Positions 42,938-52,078 of a stretch of DNA of 64,000 bases are shown one piece after another (positions within the stretch are counted from its first letter, which is position 1; the number at the start of each line of letters is the position of its first letter). The stretch is taken from positions 6,507,071-6,571,070 of the forward strand of contig NZ_RRCN01000001.1 in assembly GCF_003863965.1 (NCBI RefSeq). The letters run 5' to 3'. The notes under the pieces are model-generated. The model saw only the letters and a list, made by a program, of their open reading frames with translations, was not told the DNA's origin and did not search any database. The position numbers and the translations under genes are program-made. The DNA is from Paenibacillus oralis (lineage in GTDB: Bacteria > Bacillota > Bacilli > Paenibacillales > Paenibacillaceae).

Positions 42938-44848
42938 TTACCGCGCAATTTCGGGCACGATCAGCCGCATGGCCCGCCAGTCCCCGGGGTACAGCCACAT
43001 CTCCCGTCCCTCGTCAGGCCCTTTTCCCGATGGGGAAGGAAGCGTGCGAACCTTGACGCTCCAATCCTCATCGCCGCGAAGCTCCAGGGGCAGGCAAAGA
43101 AGCGTTTCCCCGCCGATTTGCAAGGCGACCATCGTTTGCCACGCCTCGGCCTGAGCAATGATTTGACGCGCCGTTGAATGGTGGTAAGACCTCTGTTCCT
43201 TCCACCACATCGGCGGCAGTTCCCGGAGCCCGGGAAAAATCTGCTCGTCGCCGGGAAGCTCATCATCAGGCTCGTAAAAATGCAGGTCCGTTCCCTGGTA
43301 GATCCAGCCTTGTCCGCCCGTTTCCTCCAGCCAGCCGATGCCGGAAGCGTCCGAAGGTGCGGAACCTTGGCCCGTCAGCCTCGGATATTCGAGCTTCGTT
43401 TCGGCAGAACCGCGGCCCGGCGGAGCGAGCCGTTCGCCCTCGAGCGCCTTTCGCACCTCCGCTTCCCTTCCTGCGGCGACGATAAAATCCAGCGGCCCGA
43501 TCCGCTCCACAGCACCGTGCAGCGCGGAAAGCGAAGCGATCCTGGCGGCCGCTTCGGCGTCGGCGCAGCGCAGCAGCAGCACTTCGGCAAGCGACGTCCG
43601 GCCGATTTCCCTTCCCCACTGTTCGAGCGCGTTCAGCACCGTCTCCGGGACGAAGGCGGCATGCCCGGTCAAGAAGGCGGACACCTCCTCCGGCGTGCGG
43701 CCGTACCGGGCGGCCCCAGCAACGCTCGCCCGGGTCAGCCGGTACACGCTCATCACATCCGTCGCGACGTGCTCGCAGCAGGCTTCAAGCTCGAAACGCA
43801 CCGAAAAAGGAACGTCCGGCGGCACGAGAATTTCAAAATCCGGCTGGACGATGACTTTTCCCGAAGCTTCACCCGAACCGACTTCAGGAAAGAAAGCAAG
43901 CTCACCCCTCCCGATCCGCCAGCGAAACATTAACCCGTCCTCCGGATTTTCCCCGAGGTCCATCCAGCCAAATCCGGCGCAAGCCGCAAGCCAGCTGCCG
44001 ATCCAGTCCTGGCGTTCCTTGGGAAGCGAATCGGCCAGCATCCCCTGATCCAGCAGCGTGCCCAGCAGTTCTTCAATCGAATACCACTCGCCCGCCTGCA
44101 GATCCGGTGCGGCGAGGCGCAGCACAACATGCGCCAGCCCCGGCTCCGCCGGAACATAGCGCTGCAAGGCGTGGCGAAGCAGCACCCGATTCATCGCCGG
44201 AACGTCCAATGCAAGCCAGGACGCCAGCGCCCCGTCGTTCAGGCGCCACGCCGCCCGTTCTTTGGCGATCAGCCCCAGCGCCTGCAGCAGATCAAGCACG
44301 ATCGCCAGCTGCGGCGAATAAACGTCGGCATGCGGATACTTTAATCCCAGGCCGGCCACATCCCGTTCGGTCAGCTGCAACCGGCCCGTCAGCTTGCCAA
44401 GCTCCTTTTGGTGAATCGTGCCTTTAGCCGTTAATTTCAAGCCGTTTCCGGCGATATAAGTAAGCGCTCGGAACAAATCGAAAGCCAGTCCGGTCTTGGC
44501 TTCCCGCCGCAGGCTGGCCGGTCCTCCGGCCAGCGGTTTCAAGCCGGAATACCGCCATACGCGCTGCAGCTGCAAAAGCTTGTCCAGCGGCAAATAATAC
44601 AGCTTTTCGCCCCAGGCTTTGCGAACGGCCCTGATGTCGCCCCGGCGCAGCAACGCCGGCATCGCCGCGCGCAGCTCCGCGCCCGATACGTCGCCAGCGG
44701 CAGCCGAGTTGACCTGCTCAAGCTTAAACGGCTGCCCGGCAAACCGGCGAAACAACCGGCGGAGCGCCCGCTCCGCGGACGAAGGCAGCGGCGGCTGCAT
44801 GGCATCGCCGTTCCAGTCCATGAAATGGTTCGCTTGCGGGCCCGTCAT
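42938..44848 (-). CDS. Helicase-associated partner of XPB (Helicase_C_3-like/XPB N-terminal-type protein)
   Basis: 636 residues, no Walker motifs. Repeated winged-helix-like segments in the N-terminal half (for example LQLTERDVAGLGL, EWYSIEELLGTLLDQGML) and a conserved strand block KVIVQPDFEILVPPDVPF (about 344-361) that is the hallmark of proteins encoded beside bacterial XPB helicases. LTRASVAGAARYGRTPEEV follows it. The ATG overlaps the stop of the XPB gene (ATGA), so they are made together and likely bind each other. Exact biochemical role unknown; DNA repair or remodelling is inferred. Confidence 0.82.
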   Translation of the reverse strand: MTGPQANHFMDWNGDAMQPPLPSSAERALRRLFRRFAGQPFKLEQVNSAAAGDVSGAELRAAMPALLRRGDIRAVRKAWGEKLYYLPLDKLLQLQRVWRYSGLKPLAGGPASLRREAKTGLAFDLFRALTYIAGNGLKLTAKGTIHQKELGKLTGRLQLTERDVAGLGLKYPHADVYSPQLAIVLDLLQALGLIAKERAAWRLNDGALASWLALDVPAMNRVLLRHALQRYVPAEPGLAHVVLRLAAPDLQAGEWYSIEELLGTLLDQGMLADSLPKERQDWIGSWLAACAGFGWMDLGENPEDGLMFRWRIGRGELAFFPEVGSGEASGKVIVQPDFEILVPPDVPFSVRFELEACCEHVATDVMSVYRLTRASVAGAARYGRTPEEVSAFLTGHAAFVPETVLNALEQWGREIGRTSLAEVLLLRCADAEAAARIASLSALHGAVERIGPLDFIVAAGREAEVRKALEGERLAPPGRGSAETKLEYPRLTGQGSAPSDASGIGWLEETGGQGWIYQGTDLHFYEPDDELPGDEQIFPGLRELPPMWWKEQRSYHHSTARQIIAQAEAWQTMVALQIGGETLLCLPLELRGDEDWSVKVRTLPSPSGKGPDEGREMWLYPGDWRAMRLIVPEIAR

Positions 44849-46536
44849 GCCTCAAACACCTCCCGCTCCCGCCGCACGGCGTATTCGTAACCCTGCTCCA
44901 GCAGGAACAACTGGCGCCGCAGGGCGAAATCCTGCTCCCGCGTATTCTCCGATACAAGCGTATAGAAATAGGCGCGGCTGCCATCGCTTTTCGGCCGCAA
45001 AATCCGCCCGAGCCGCTGCGCCTCCTCCTGACGCGAACCGAAGCTTCCGGAAATTTGAATGGCCACGGAAGCATCCGGCAAATCAACGGCGAAATTGGCC
45101 ACCTTGGAGACGGCCAAAACGGGAAGCCCCCCTTGACGAAACGCCTGAAACAGCTTTCCCCGCTCCGTTTGCGGCATACTGCCGGTGATAAGCGGGACGC
45201 CGAGATCAGCGGCTAGGCGTTTCAATTGTTCCAGGTACTGTCCGATGATTAAGATCTGCCGCCCCCGATGCTTTTCGAGCAGTTGCCTTACTACGGCCAA
45301 TTTCTGCGGGTTTTCCGCGGCAATGCGGAATTTTTCCTTCCCTTCGGCCAGGGTGTATTTTTCCTGATGATCATCCGGCATCGGCACGCGGATCTCCTGG
45401 CAATCGACGCGGGCGATAAACCCGACCTCTTCCAGATCTCTCCACGGCACGTCGTACCGCTTGGGCCCGATCAATGAAAACACGTCGCGTTCGCAGCCGT
45501 CCTCGCGGACCAGCGTAGCGGTGAGCCCGAGCCTGCGGGTCGCCTGGATATCGGCGGTCGCCCGAAAAATCGGCGCCGGAAGAAGATGAACTTCATCGTA
45601 AATGATCAAACCCCAATCCCGTTCATTGAAAAGCGACATATGCTTGAAGCCCTCCTCCTTCCGGTTCCGATGAGTCAGTATTTGGTAGGTCGAGACGGTG
45701 ACAGGCTTCACCAGCTTTTTCTCTCCCGAATATTCCCCGACCGCTTCGGGAGACAGGGTCGTTTTGCTTAAAATTTCGGAAATCCACTGGCGCACCGATG
45801 TGACGTTGGAGGTCAAAATCAGCGTTTCGCACTGAAACCGCGCCATCGCCGCCAGGCCAACCACGGTTTTTCCCGCTCCGCAGGGCAGGACGACAACGCC
45901 GCTTCCCCCGTTTCCCTTTTGTCCCGCAAAAGTCTCAACCGCCCCAAGCTGATAAGGTCTCAGCTGAAATGGCCTGCCGTCCGGCAGGGATGAACGCAGC
46001 GTAAAGCTCATCGCCTTCCCGCTGTGGTATCCGGCTTCGTCCAATACGGGGTAACCGAGCCGGGCCAATTCCCGCTTAAGCAGCCCGCGGTACTTCGCCG
46101 GCAGCTTTACGTTTCGGACGCCGGCCGCCGCCGGCTTTTCTTCCGGGAGCGCAACCTGGCCGATGAGCTCATCCAGCAAGCCGTCCTCCCGGCTCAGGTT
46201 TTCCAGTTCGATCAGCTCGGGATTCTCCAAGACGGGATGCAGCTTTAAAGCGCCGTATCTGGACATCCATTTGCGGATGTCGAGAGCGACGCCTTCGGGT
46301 AAATCCCAGCGCGCCACCGAGCGCAGGCGCCCGATGATCTCCTCCGCATCCAGCCCGCCGGCCGCCGCATTCCATAAAGTAAGCGGGGTGATCCGGTATG
46401 TATGGTAAACAGCAGGGCTTTTCACCAGTTCGGCAAACGTGGACAAAATCTCCCGCGCGGCTGCAAAACCAGGGTGATCCTTCTCCAGCAGCACGGTAAA
46501 ATCGCGCTGAACGATGCAGGCTCCCGCTTTATTCAC
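44845..46536 (-). CDS. XPB/Rad25-type DNA helicase
   Basis: 563 residues starting with GTG 46536 after AAAGGAGGAACAACTT. Superfamily 2 helicase with Walker A LPCGAGKT (217-224), DEVH (314-317) and TATLVRED (339-346), the last containing the RED motif that marks XPB proteins, and motif VI QEEAQRLGRILRPK. N-terminal damage-recognition-like domain at about 1-185. Bacterial XPB homologs, such as that of Mycobacterium, unwind DNA 3'-5'. Eukaryotic XPB works in TFIIH and nucleotide excision repair. Overlaps its partner gene by 4 bp. Uncommon among Firmicutes outside some lineages. Confidence 0.93.
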   Translation of the reverse strand: MNKAGACIVQRDFTVLLEKDHPGFAAAREILSTFAELVKSPAVYHTYRITPLTLWNAAAGGLDAEEIIGRLRSVARWDLPEGVALDIRKWMSRYGALKLHPVLENPELIELENLSREDGLLDELIGQVALPEEKPAAAGVRNVKLPAKYRGLLKRELARLGYPVLDEAGYHSGKAMSFTLRSSLPDGRPFQLRPYQLGAVETFAGQKGNGGSGVVVLPCGAGKTVVGLAAMARFQCETLILTSNVTSVRQWISEILSKTTLSPEAVGEYSGEKKLVKPVTVSTYQILTHRNRKEEGFKHMSLFNERDWGLIIYDEVHLLPAPIFRATADIQATRRLGLTATLVREDGCERDVFSLIGPKRYDVPWRDLEEVGFIARVDCQEIRVPMPDDHQEKYTLAEGKEKFRIAAENPQKLAVVRQLLEKHRGRQILIIGQYLEQLKRLAADLGVPLITGSMPQTERGKLFQAFRQGGLPVLAVSKVANFAVDLPDASVAIQISGSFGSRQEEAQRLGRILRPKSDGSRAYFYTLVSENTREQDFALRRQLFLLEQGYEYAVRREREVFEA

Positions 46537-46578
46537 AAGTTGTTCCTCCTTTCGTGCCGTAACCGCTTAGGTACGGGC

Positions 46579-46615
46579 AAAAAAAGAGAAGTCCGCTTCC
46601 ATGGCCGCGAACTTC
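46579..46615 (-). terminator. Terminator after the CBS-domain gene
   Basis: Minus strand GAAGTTCGC (46607-46615) pairs with GCGGACTTC (46588-46596) with one mismatch, followed by TCTTTTTTT. It ends the M20-CBS unit before the XPB gene. Confidence 0.75.
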
Positions 46616-46653
46616 CCCCGGATGTGTCCGGCCGCCGCTTCAGGTCCGGCCGA

Positions 46654-47073
46654 TTAATGCACCCGCTCCGATATTTCCGACAGCGCTTCTCCGGCATTGT
46701 CCGAGAAAATATTGCGCACGGCCAAATCGCCGATCGATACGATCCCGATGAGCCGGTCGCCTTCGGTGACCGGCAGGCGCCGGATCTGCTGCTCGGCCAT
46801 CAGCTCCGCAGCTTCGTCCACGGACATGTCGCGCGATGCCGTTTTGATTCCGCGGGTCATGATCTCATCAACCGCCGTGGAGTTCGGACGTTTCTCCGCC
46901 ATGCAGCGAATGACCAAATCCCGGTCGGTGATGACGCCGAGCAGCTTGTCGCCTTCGACGACGGGAATAAAACCGGTATCGTTTTCTTTCATTTTAACGG
47001 CAACCTCATAGATGTTATCCCGGACGGTTACGGTAACGACTTCGTCCGTCATGATATCGGCTACTTTTCTCAC
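46654..47073 (-). CDS. CBS-domain protein
   Basis: 139 residues from GTG 47073, which has GAAGGAGGGATTTTGTA upstream; longer frames lack a ribosome site. Two CBS motifs (about 1-60 and 70-130: VADIMTDEVVTV and VDEIMTRGIKTAS, each ending in GVITDRDLVIR or GIVSIGDLAVR) form a Bateman module that binds adenine nucleotides. No catalytic domain is attached. Such stand-alone proteins often sense energy state; the partner here is unknown. It starts 46 bp after the amidohydrolase. Confidence 0.92.
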   Translation of the reverse strand: MRKVADIMTDEVVTVTVRDNIYEVAVKMKENDTGFIPVVEGDKLLGVITDRDLVIRCMAEKRPNSTAVDEIMTRGIKTASRDMSVDEAAELMAEQQIRRLPVTEGDRLIGIVSIGDLAVRNIFSDNAGEALSEISERVH

Positions 47074-47119
47074 TACAAAATCCCTCCTTCGGATATAGAG
47101 TTCCAAAGCGGGAAAATAA

Positions 47120-48289
47120 TTATGCATGCTCCTTCTGATACGATTCCGCCATGGCGATCAGCAGACCGGCAGCGTGGAGCATCGCGTCTTCGTCGATATC
47201 AAACTTCGGATGATGATGCGGATAAACGGATTCCTTATCAGGGTTCCCCGCCCCGACGAACATAAAACAGCCCGGAACCTTTTGCAGATAATAGGCGAAA
47301 TCCTCGGCAGGCATAATTGGAGGCGACGTCTCCGCCCGAAGTCCAAACACCCCCGGAGCCTCGGAAAAAAAACGCCGGGTTTCCTTCTCGTCGTTGACGA
47401 GGCTGGGATAACCCATCATATAACTGACGTCGGCCTTCGCCCCATAGGCTTGGGCCGTCCCTTCAGCCAGAGCGTGAATCCGCTCGCGGATCAGCGCCCT
47501 CGACTCCTCGCTGAAGCAGCGGACCGTACCCGCCAGTTTACAGCGGTCGGCAATGATGTTTTGCGCCGTTCCGCCCTGGATCGATCCGATCGTCACAACG
47601 GCCGGGTCGAGCGGGTTTACGGAGCGGCTGATGACGCTTTGCAACTGCAGCACCAGCGCGGAAGCCGCAACGACGCTGTCGACCGTTTTATGCGGCATTC
47701 CGCCATGTCCGCCCCGCCCCTGCATCTCGATGAGAAACTCATCGGTTGAAGCCATCAGCGGCCCCGGAGCGCTTGCCGCCGTCCCCACGGGGATCGGCGT
47801 CCATAAGTGCACGCCGTAAATGACGTCCACGCCGTCCAGCGCCCCGTCCTCGATCATCGCTTTGGCTCCGCCGGGGCAAGTCTCCTCGGCCGGTTGAAAC
47901 AGCAGGCGGATTTCTCCGCGCAGCTCAGGCCGGATCCGGCTGAAATATTCCGCGACCGCAAGCAGCGTCGCTGTATGCCCGTCGTGGCCGCAGGCGTGCA
48001 TGACGCCGGGAACCTCGGAGGCGTATTCACAGCTTTTTTCGTCCTGAATCGGCAGGGCGTCCATATCGGCCCGCAGCGCAACGGTTTTCCCCGGCATCCC
48101 GCCGCGGATTTTGCCGACCACGCCAAAACCGCCTACGTTCACGGTGGTTTCGGCGCCAAGTTCTCTCAGCTTCTCCGCCACAAGCCCCGAGGTTTCCTTC
48201 TCCTGATAAGACAGCTCGGGATGGCGGTGCAAATGTCTGCGCCGCGCCACCATGGCCGGAAACAACGCGCGTACAACGTCCTGTTCCAT
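47120..48289 (-). CDS. M20D-family amidohydrolase / N-acyl-amino acid deacylase
   Basis: 389 residues from ATG 48289 (GAGGAGTGGAAGACC upstream). Di-metal hydrolase related to hippurate hydrolase, N-acetyldiaminopimelate deacetylase and IAA-amino acid hydrolase. Metal and catalytic motifs: ALRADMDALPIQDE, HACGHDGHTA, FQPAEETCPGGAKAMIE, and the C-terminal MPAEDFAYYLQKVPG; dimerisation domain at about 185-295. No signal peptide. Substrate not determined by sequence. Confidence 0.92.
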   Translation of the reverse strand: MEQDVVRALFPAMVARRRHLHRHPELSYQEKETSGLVAEKLRELGAETTVNVGGFGVVGKIRGGMPGKTVALRADMDALPIQDEKSCEYASEVPGVMHACGHDGHTATLLAVAEYFSRIRPELRGEIRLLFQPAEETCPGGAKAMIEDGALDGVDVIYGVHLWTPIPVGTAASAPGPLMASTDEFLIEMQGRGGHGGMPHKTVDSVVAASALVLQLQSVISRSVNPLDPAVVTIGSIQGGTAQNIIADRCKLAGTVRCFSEESRALIRERIHALAEGTAQAYGAKADVSYMMGYPSLVNDEKETRRFFSEAPGVFGLRAETSPPIMPAEDFAYYLQKVPGCFMFVGAGNPDKESVYPHHHPKFDIDEDAMLHAAGLLIAMAESYQKEHA

Positions 48290-48434
48290 GGTCTTCCACT
48301 CCTCTTCATCCGAGTACCGCTTCTTTAGCTTGCAAAGCCGACCCGAATGGAATCTAGCTCTATTGTAGCAGAAAAAGGAAGACGGAATCACTCCAAGATG
48401 GCGAAACCGTCCTTAAGGCAGCGTTTTCCGGCGC

Positions 48435-48463
48435 TTGCACAAGCGGTGGAAACATAATATCAT
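48435..48463 (+). promoter_or_regulatory. Candidate promoter of yugN-ftsW
   Basis: TTGCAC (48435-48440), 17-bp spacer, TATCAT (48458-48463), about 50 bp before the yugN-like start. Confidence 0.5.
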
Positions 48464-48520
48464 GAGGTAGAGAATCAATCGAATTTGTTGAAAAGTCATA
48501 ATTAAGGGGGCATTTCTTGC

Positions 48521-48862
48521 ATGATCGTGGAGAATAGCGGTTTGAACGGCTTAAAAAGCGACCTGGCTTATTTGGACGAATCCGCTGAAAAGGTCGGATT
48601 TGTGCGGTGGCAATGGGAATATTACCGGGCTACATACGACTATAAAATCGAACACAACAACGACGAATATTACCTGCGCATCAACACGCGCGCGGTAGAG
48701 GGCAAATTGGAGCGTCCGGATACGGTCCTGGCTATTGAAGCGGTCTACATGGGGCGGGCCACTTTCCCGCACGGACTGGAATACGAATCGGAAATTCCCG
48801 CGACGGTGATGAAAACCGCAAGCTATAAATTGACCGAATTGAAGGAACTTCTTGAGGCTTAA
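48521..48862 (+). CDS. YugN-like family protein
   Basis: 113 residues. Unknown function; resembles YugN (PF08868) in NSGLNGLKSDLAYLDE at the N terminus, the Trp/Tyr-rich RWQWEYYRATYDYKI and RATFPHGLEYESEIP. Cytoplasmic. GGGGGCATTTCTTGC precedes ATG. Followed after 12 bp by ftsW, so they are co-transcribed; no functional link is known. Confidence 0.82.
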   Translation: MIVENSGLNGLKSDLAYLDESAEKVGFVRWQWEYYRATYDYKIEHNNDEYYLRINTRAVEGKLERPDTVLAIEAVYMGRATFPHGLEYESEIPATVMKTASYKLTELKELLEA

Positions 48863-48874
48863 AGCCGCAAGCCT

Positions 48875-50110
48875 ATGAGAGACGAAGCGGATAAACCCAG
48901 ACGCGGGACCCCGGATTTTCAATTGCTCATTCTCACCCTGCTGCTGGTAGGGTTCGGGATCATCATGGTATTTAGCTCCAGCTCCAACGTCACGCTGATT
49001 AGTAAGGGCGATTCGATGTATTTTGCCAAGCGGCAGGTTATCTTTGCCTGTCTCGGACTGGTTTTCATGTTCGTGACGATGAATATCCGTTATGACAAAT
49101 ACAAAAAACTGTTTGTGCCCGTGTTTATTCTAGCCATCCTTTTGCTTGTGCTCGTCCCCATTATCGGTGACAAAAGAAACGGGGCGACCAGTTGGTTTGC
49201 CATCGGTACGCTGGGCATTCAACCGACGGAGCTGGCCAAAATCACAACGATTTTATACCTGGCCGCCCTGATATCGAAAAAAGGCGAGCGCTTCCGGGAT
49301 TTAAGGACCGGGTACATCCCGGTCATGGTCATCGTCGGTTTTGTCGCCGGTTTGATCATGCTGCAGCCCGACCTAGGCTCCTGCATGATCCTCGTCGCCA
49401 CCTCCGGGCTGATTATTTTCGCCGGGGGTGCGAACCTGAAGCACATCCTCGGTTCGATCGGGCTGCTCGTACTCGGAGCCAGCATCGTGCTGGCCGCCGG
49501 AGCGCTGTGGGACAAAATTCACCCCAGCGAATCTGCGGAAGACCAGGTTAACTATAAGGTAGGCCGGATTCAGGCCTATTTGGATCCTACGCAGGATCCC
49601 CTGGGAACCGGCTATAATCTGCTCCAATCGCTCACGGCCATCGGGCACGGCGGAGTTGCGGGAACCGGCTTCGGACAAGGCATTCAAAAGCTGCACTATC
49701 TGCCCAACGCGTATAACGATTTTATTTTTTCCGTGATTGGCGAAGAGTTCGGTTTTATCGGCACACTGCTTTTCCTGCTGTTTTACATTTATTTTATTTG
49801 GCGAGGCCTGCTTATTTCGCTGCGCTGCCAAAGTACGTTCGGCACGTTGACCGGCGTCGGCATCATGGGGCTCATCGCCATTCAGGCTTTCATCAATATC
49901 GGCGGGGTCACGAACACCATTCCCATGACCGGGGTAACGCTGCCGTTCATCAGCTACGGGGGCTCTTCCCTGCTGACCATGATGATATCCATTGGCATCG
50001 TGCTGAGCATCTCGCGCGAATCGACGCTTCCAGCAAAGCAGGAACGGACCAAATCGGTCGTCGTCAGAGAATCGGCTGTTTACGATTTTCGGAGCCGGCG
50101 TCAGATTTAA
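48875..50110 (+). CDS. ftsW: FtsW/RodA/SpoVE-family peptidoglycan polymerase
   Basis: 411 residues with ten predicted membrane helices. SEDS glycosyltransferase that polymerises lipid II with a partner class B PBP. Family signatures: QPTELAKI, LQPDLGSCMI (catalytic-type Asp), a long extracellular loop with QAYLDPTQDPLGTGYNLLQS, and PFISYGGSSLLTMM. Division-type FtsW is preferred over RodA by the PLGTGYNLLQS loop and closeness to ylaN, but SpoVE-type is not excluded. No good ribosome site is seen; translation may be coupled to yugN 12 bp upstream. Confidence 0.9.
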   Translation: MRDEADKPRRGTPDFQLLILTLLLVGFGIIMVFSSSSNVTLISKGDSMYFAKRQVIFACLGLVFMFVTMNIRYDKYKKLFVPVFILAILLLVLVPIIGDKRNGATSWFAIGTLGIQPTELAKITTILYLAALISKKGERFRDLRTGYIPVMVIVGFVAGLIMLQPDLGSCMILVATSGLIIFAGGANLKHILGSIGLLVLGASIVLAAGALWDKIHPSESAEDQVNYKVGRIQAYLDPTQDPLGTGYNLLQSLTAIGHGGVAGTGFGQGIQKLHYLPNAYNDFIFSVIGEEFGFIGTLLFLLFYIYFIWRGLLISLRCQSTFGTLTGVGIMGLIAIQAFINIGGVTNTIPMTGVTLPFISYGGSSLLTMMISIGIVLSISRESTLPAKQERTKSVVVRESAVYDFRSRRQI

Positions 50111-50242
50111 ATCGCGAAGTTCTCACATATAAGAAAACGTTTATCGACGTACTCTCAAAGAAGACAGACCGCGTTCAGCGGTAGTTTTTATTGCGATATC
50201 AGGAAGCCGAGGCTCCGAAACTTACACTTTCTGATCTCTAAA

Positions 50243-50289
50243 AAAAGGGGTTGCCCAAGCAGTGAAACTGCTTCGGGACAACCCCTTTT
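50243..50289. terminator. Bidirectional terminator between ftsW and the asp23 gene
   Basis: AAAAGGGGTTG...CAACCCCTTTT with an inner AAGCAG/CTGCTT arm (50243-50289). T run on the right and A run on the left serve both convergent genes. The gap 50110-50242 holds no other gene. Confidence 0.88.
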
Positions 50290-50387
50290 GTTATGCCAGC
50301 CGATGCTGCAGATAATCCGAGAGCGAAAGCCAAACCTTAATAGAGGTTGCTCACGCACTTATATTACTGCAGAAGGTCAAAGATCGA

Positions 50388-50750
50388 TTACATCTCGTCA
50401 TCTTTAAACGCTACGCCTTCGACTTTCACATTGACTTCCACAATTTTAAGCCCCGTCATACTCTCTACCGCTTCGCGGACATTTTGCTGAAGCATCCGGC
50501 ATACCTCGTGAATCGGCGTCTCGTAAAGGACGATAATCCTTAGATCAATCGCCGCCTCCAATTGACCGACTTCCACCGTGACGCCTCTTTGCACATTTTT
50601 GCCGCTTAACCGTTTCGCCCAGCCCTCGGACAGCCCGCCGGACATCGCTGCAATTCCCGGTGTTTCCAGGGCGGCCATTCCGGCAATTTTTGCAACGACG
50701 TCATCCGAAATCCGAATTAGCCCATTATCCAACTGCAGTTGTTCGGTCAT
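50388..50750 (-). CDS. Asp23/Gls24-family envelope stress response protein
   Basis: 120 residues from ATG 50750, 7 nt after AAGGAGGT; the ATG at 50756 is too close to that site. Asp23 proteins (YloU, YqhY) are small and often link to envelope or lipid metabolism. Typical segments: GLIRISDDVVAKIAGMAALETPGI, GVTVEVGQLEAAIDLRIIVLYE and ESMTGLKIVEVNVKVEGVAF. More like YqhY than YloU by eye. It stands alone, divergent from the Ca2+/H+ antiporter, and not beside fakA. Confidence 0.9.
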   Translation of the reverse strand: MTEQLQLDNGLIRISDDVVAKIAGMAALETPGIAAMSGGLSEGWAKRLSGKNVQRGVTVEVGQLEAAIDLRIIVLYETPIHEVCRMLQQNVREAVESMTGLKIVEVNVKVEGVAFKDDEM

Positions 50751-50916
50751 GGTCATACCTCCTTCAACCTCATTAATTTCATTGTAAATGGTAAGTCGCT
50801 TTAAAGCAAATGTAGACCGGCTAATTATTTTTGATTTATAATTTTCACGTTATTGGTTATATTTAGGGAGAATTGATCATTCAGTTCTGACAATTTACTA
50901 CAATTTGAGGTGTATT

Positions 50917-51990
50917 ATGAGAAAGTACTTAACCCCATTTTTGCTCATTCTTTTCTTTGCACTAAGCGCCATCGGACATTATGCGCATTGGCCGGCGACA
51001 CTGGAGTTCATCATTTCCGCGATCGCCGTTATTTTTGTGGCCGGCTTTCTGGGAAAAGCGACGGAAAGCGTCGCCCATTACGCAGGACAGCGCCTCGGCG
51101 GCTTTCTGAATGCCACCTTCGGCAATGCCGCCGAACTGATCATCGCCATTTTGCTCGTCAGGGAAGGCCTATTTGATATGGTGAAGGCCAGCATTACCGG
51201 ATCGATCATCGGCAACCTGCTGCTCGTCTTGGGGGTGAGCCTGCTTGCGGGCGGTCTAAAACACAAGGTGCAAAAGTATAATGTGGCCTTGGCGGGCATG
51301 AGCGGGTCACTTATGGTCGTAGCGATCATCGCCTTATTCGTCCCGGCGGTATTTCTGCAAACCCATGTGCTGCATGAGGAGGACCGCACCACGTTAAGCC
51401 TGGTCGTCGCCGGCATCCTCATCGCCGCCTATTTGCTCTGGCTCGTTTTCTCCATGATTACCCACAAAAACTATTTGGCCGATATCACCGAAAAAGGTGA
51501 TGAGCTGCCGGGTGAGCATGAGCATGAACCGGCCTGGTCCAGAGGCAAATCGATCCTGTATCTGATTCTAGCCACCGTTATGGTCGCTTTCGTCAGCGAA
51601 TGGCTGGTGCACACCTTGGATACGTTCTCCGCCAAGTTTGGGCTTAGCGAACTTTTCGTCGGTGCCTTCGTCGTTGCGATCGTGGGCAACGCGGCCGAAC
51701 ACAGCGCCGCCATCATGCTCGCCATGAAAAACAAAATCGGGGCGGCCGTGGAGATCGCCGTCGGCAGCAGCTTGCAGATCGCCTTGTTTGTTGCGCCGGT
51801 GCTGATCTTCGTCAGCCATCTGTTCGGACGGCCCATGGATATCGTGTTTACGGTCATCGAGCTGGCGGCGATCGGCGTATCCGTATTTATCGCCAAATCG
51901 ATTACCCAGGACGGCCAAACCAACTGGTACGAAGGATTGCTGCTGCTGGCCGTATACGCGATTCTCGGCGTCTCTTTTTACCTCGTGTAA
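50917..51990 (+). CDS. Ca2+/H+ antiporter (CaCA family, ChaA/CAX type)
   Basis: 357 residues, about eleven membrane helices. Exchanges cytoplasmic Ca2+ for protons. The two inverted repeats each contain the CAX signature: GGFLNATFGNAAELIIA and FVVAIVGNAAEHSAAIM, with the Glu residues that bind the ion. An acidic/His loop (GDELPGEHEHEPAW) lies between the halves. ATG 50917 follows GAGGTG. Resembles B. subtilis YfkE. Together with the P-type ATPase at 34051-36855 the window carries two Ca2+ exporters. Confidence 0.94.
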   Translation: MRKYLTPFLLILFFALSAIGHYAHWPATLEFIISAIAVIFVAGFLGKATESVAHYAGQRLGGFLNATFGNAAELIIAILLVREGLFDMVKASITGSIIGNLLLVLGVSLLAGGLKHKVQKYNVALAGMSGSLMVVAIIALFVPAVFLQTHVLHEEDRTTLSLVVAGILIAAYLLWLVFSMITHKNYLADITEKGDELPGEHEHEPAWSRGKSILYLILATVMVAFVSEWLVHTLDTFSAKFGLSELFVGAFVVAIVGNAAEHSAAIMLAMKNKIGAAVEIAVGSSLQIALFVAPVLIFVSHLFGRPMDIVFTVIELAAIGVSVFIAKSITQDGQTNWYEGLLLLAVYAILGVSFYLV

Positions 51991-52000
51991 GAAAAACAAA

Positions 52001-52044
52001 ACAAGCGTATGGCCGAAAATTTCCGGATCATACGCTTGTATTTT
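52001..52044. terminator. Terminator between the antiporter and ylaN genes
   Basis: ACAAGCGTATG (52001-52011) pairs with CATACGCTTGT (52029-52039), followed by ATTTTGT. Serves convergent genes. Confidence 0.82.
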
Positions 52045-52078
52045 GTCTTATGGGCTATATGCATGCCTGACCTGCAGG

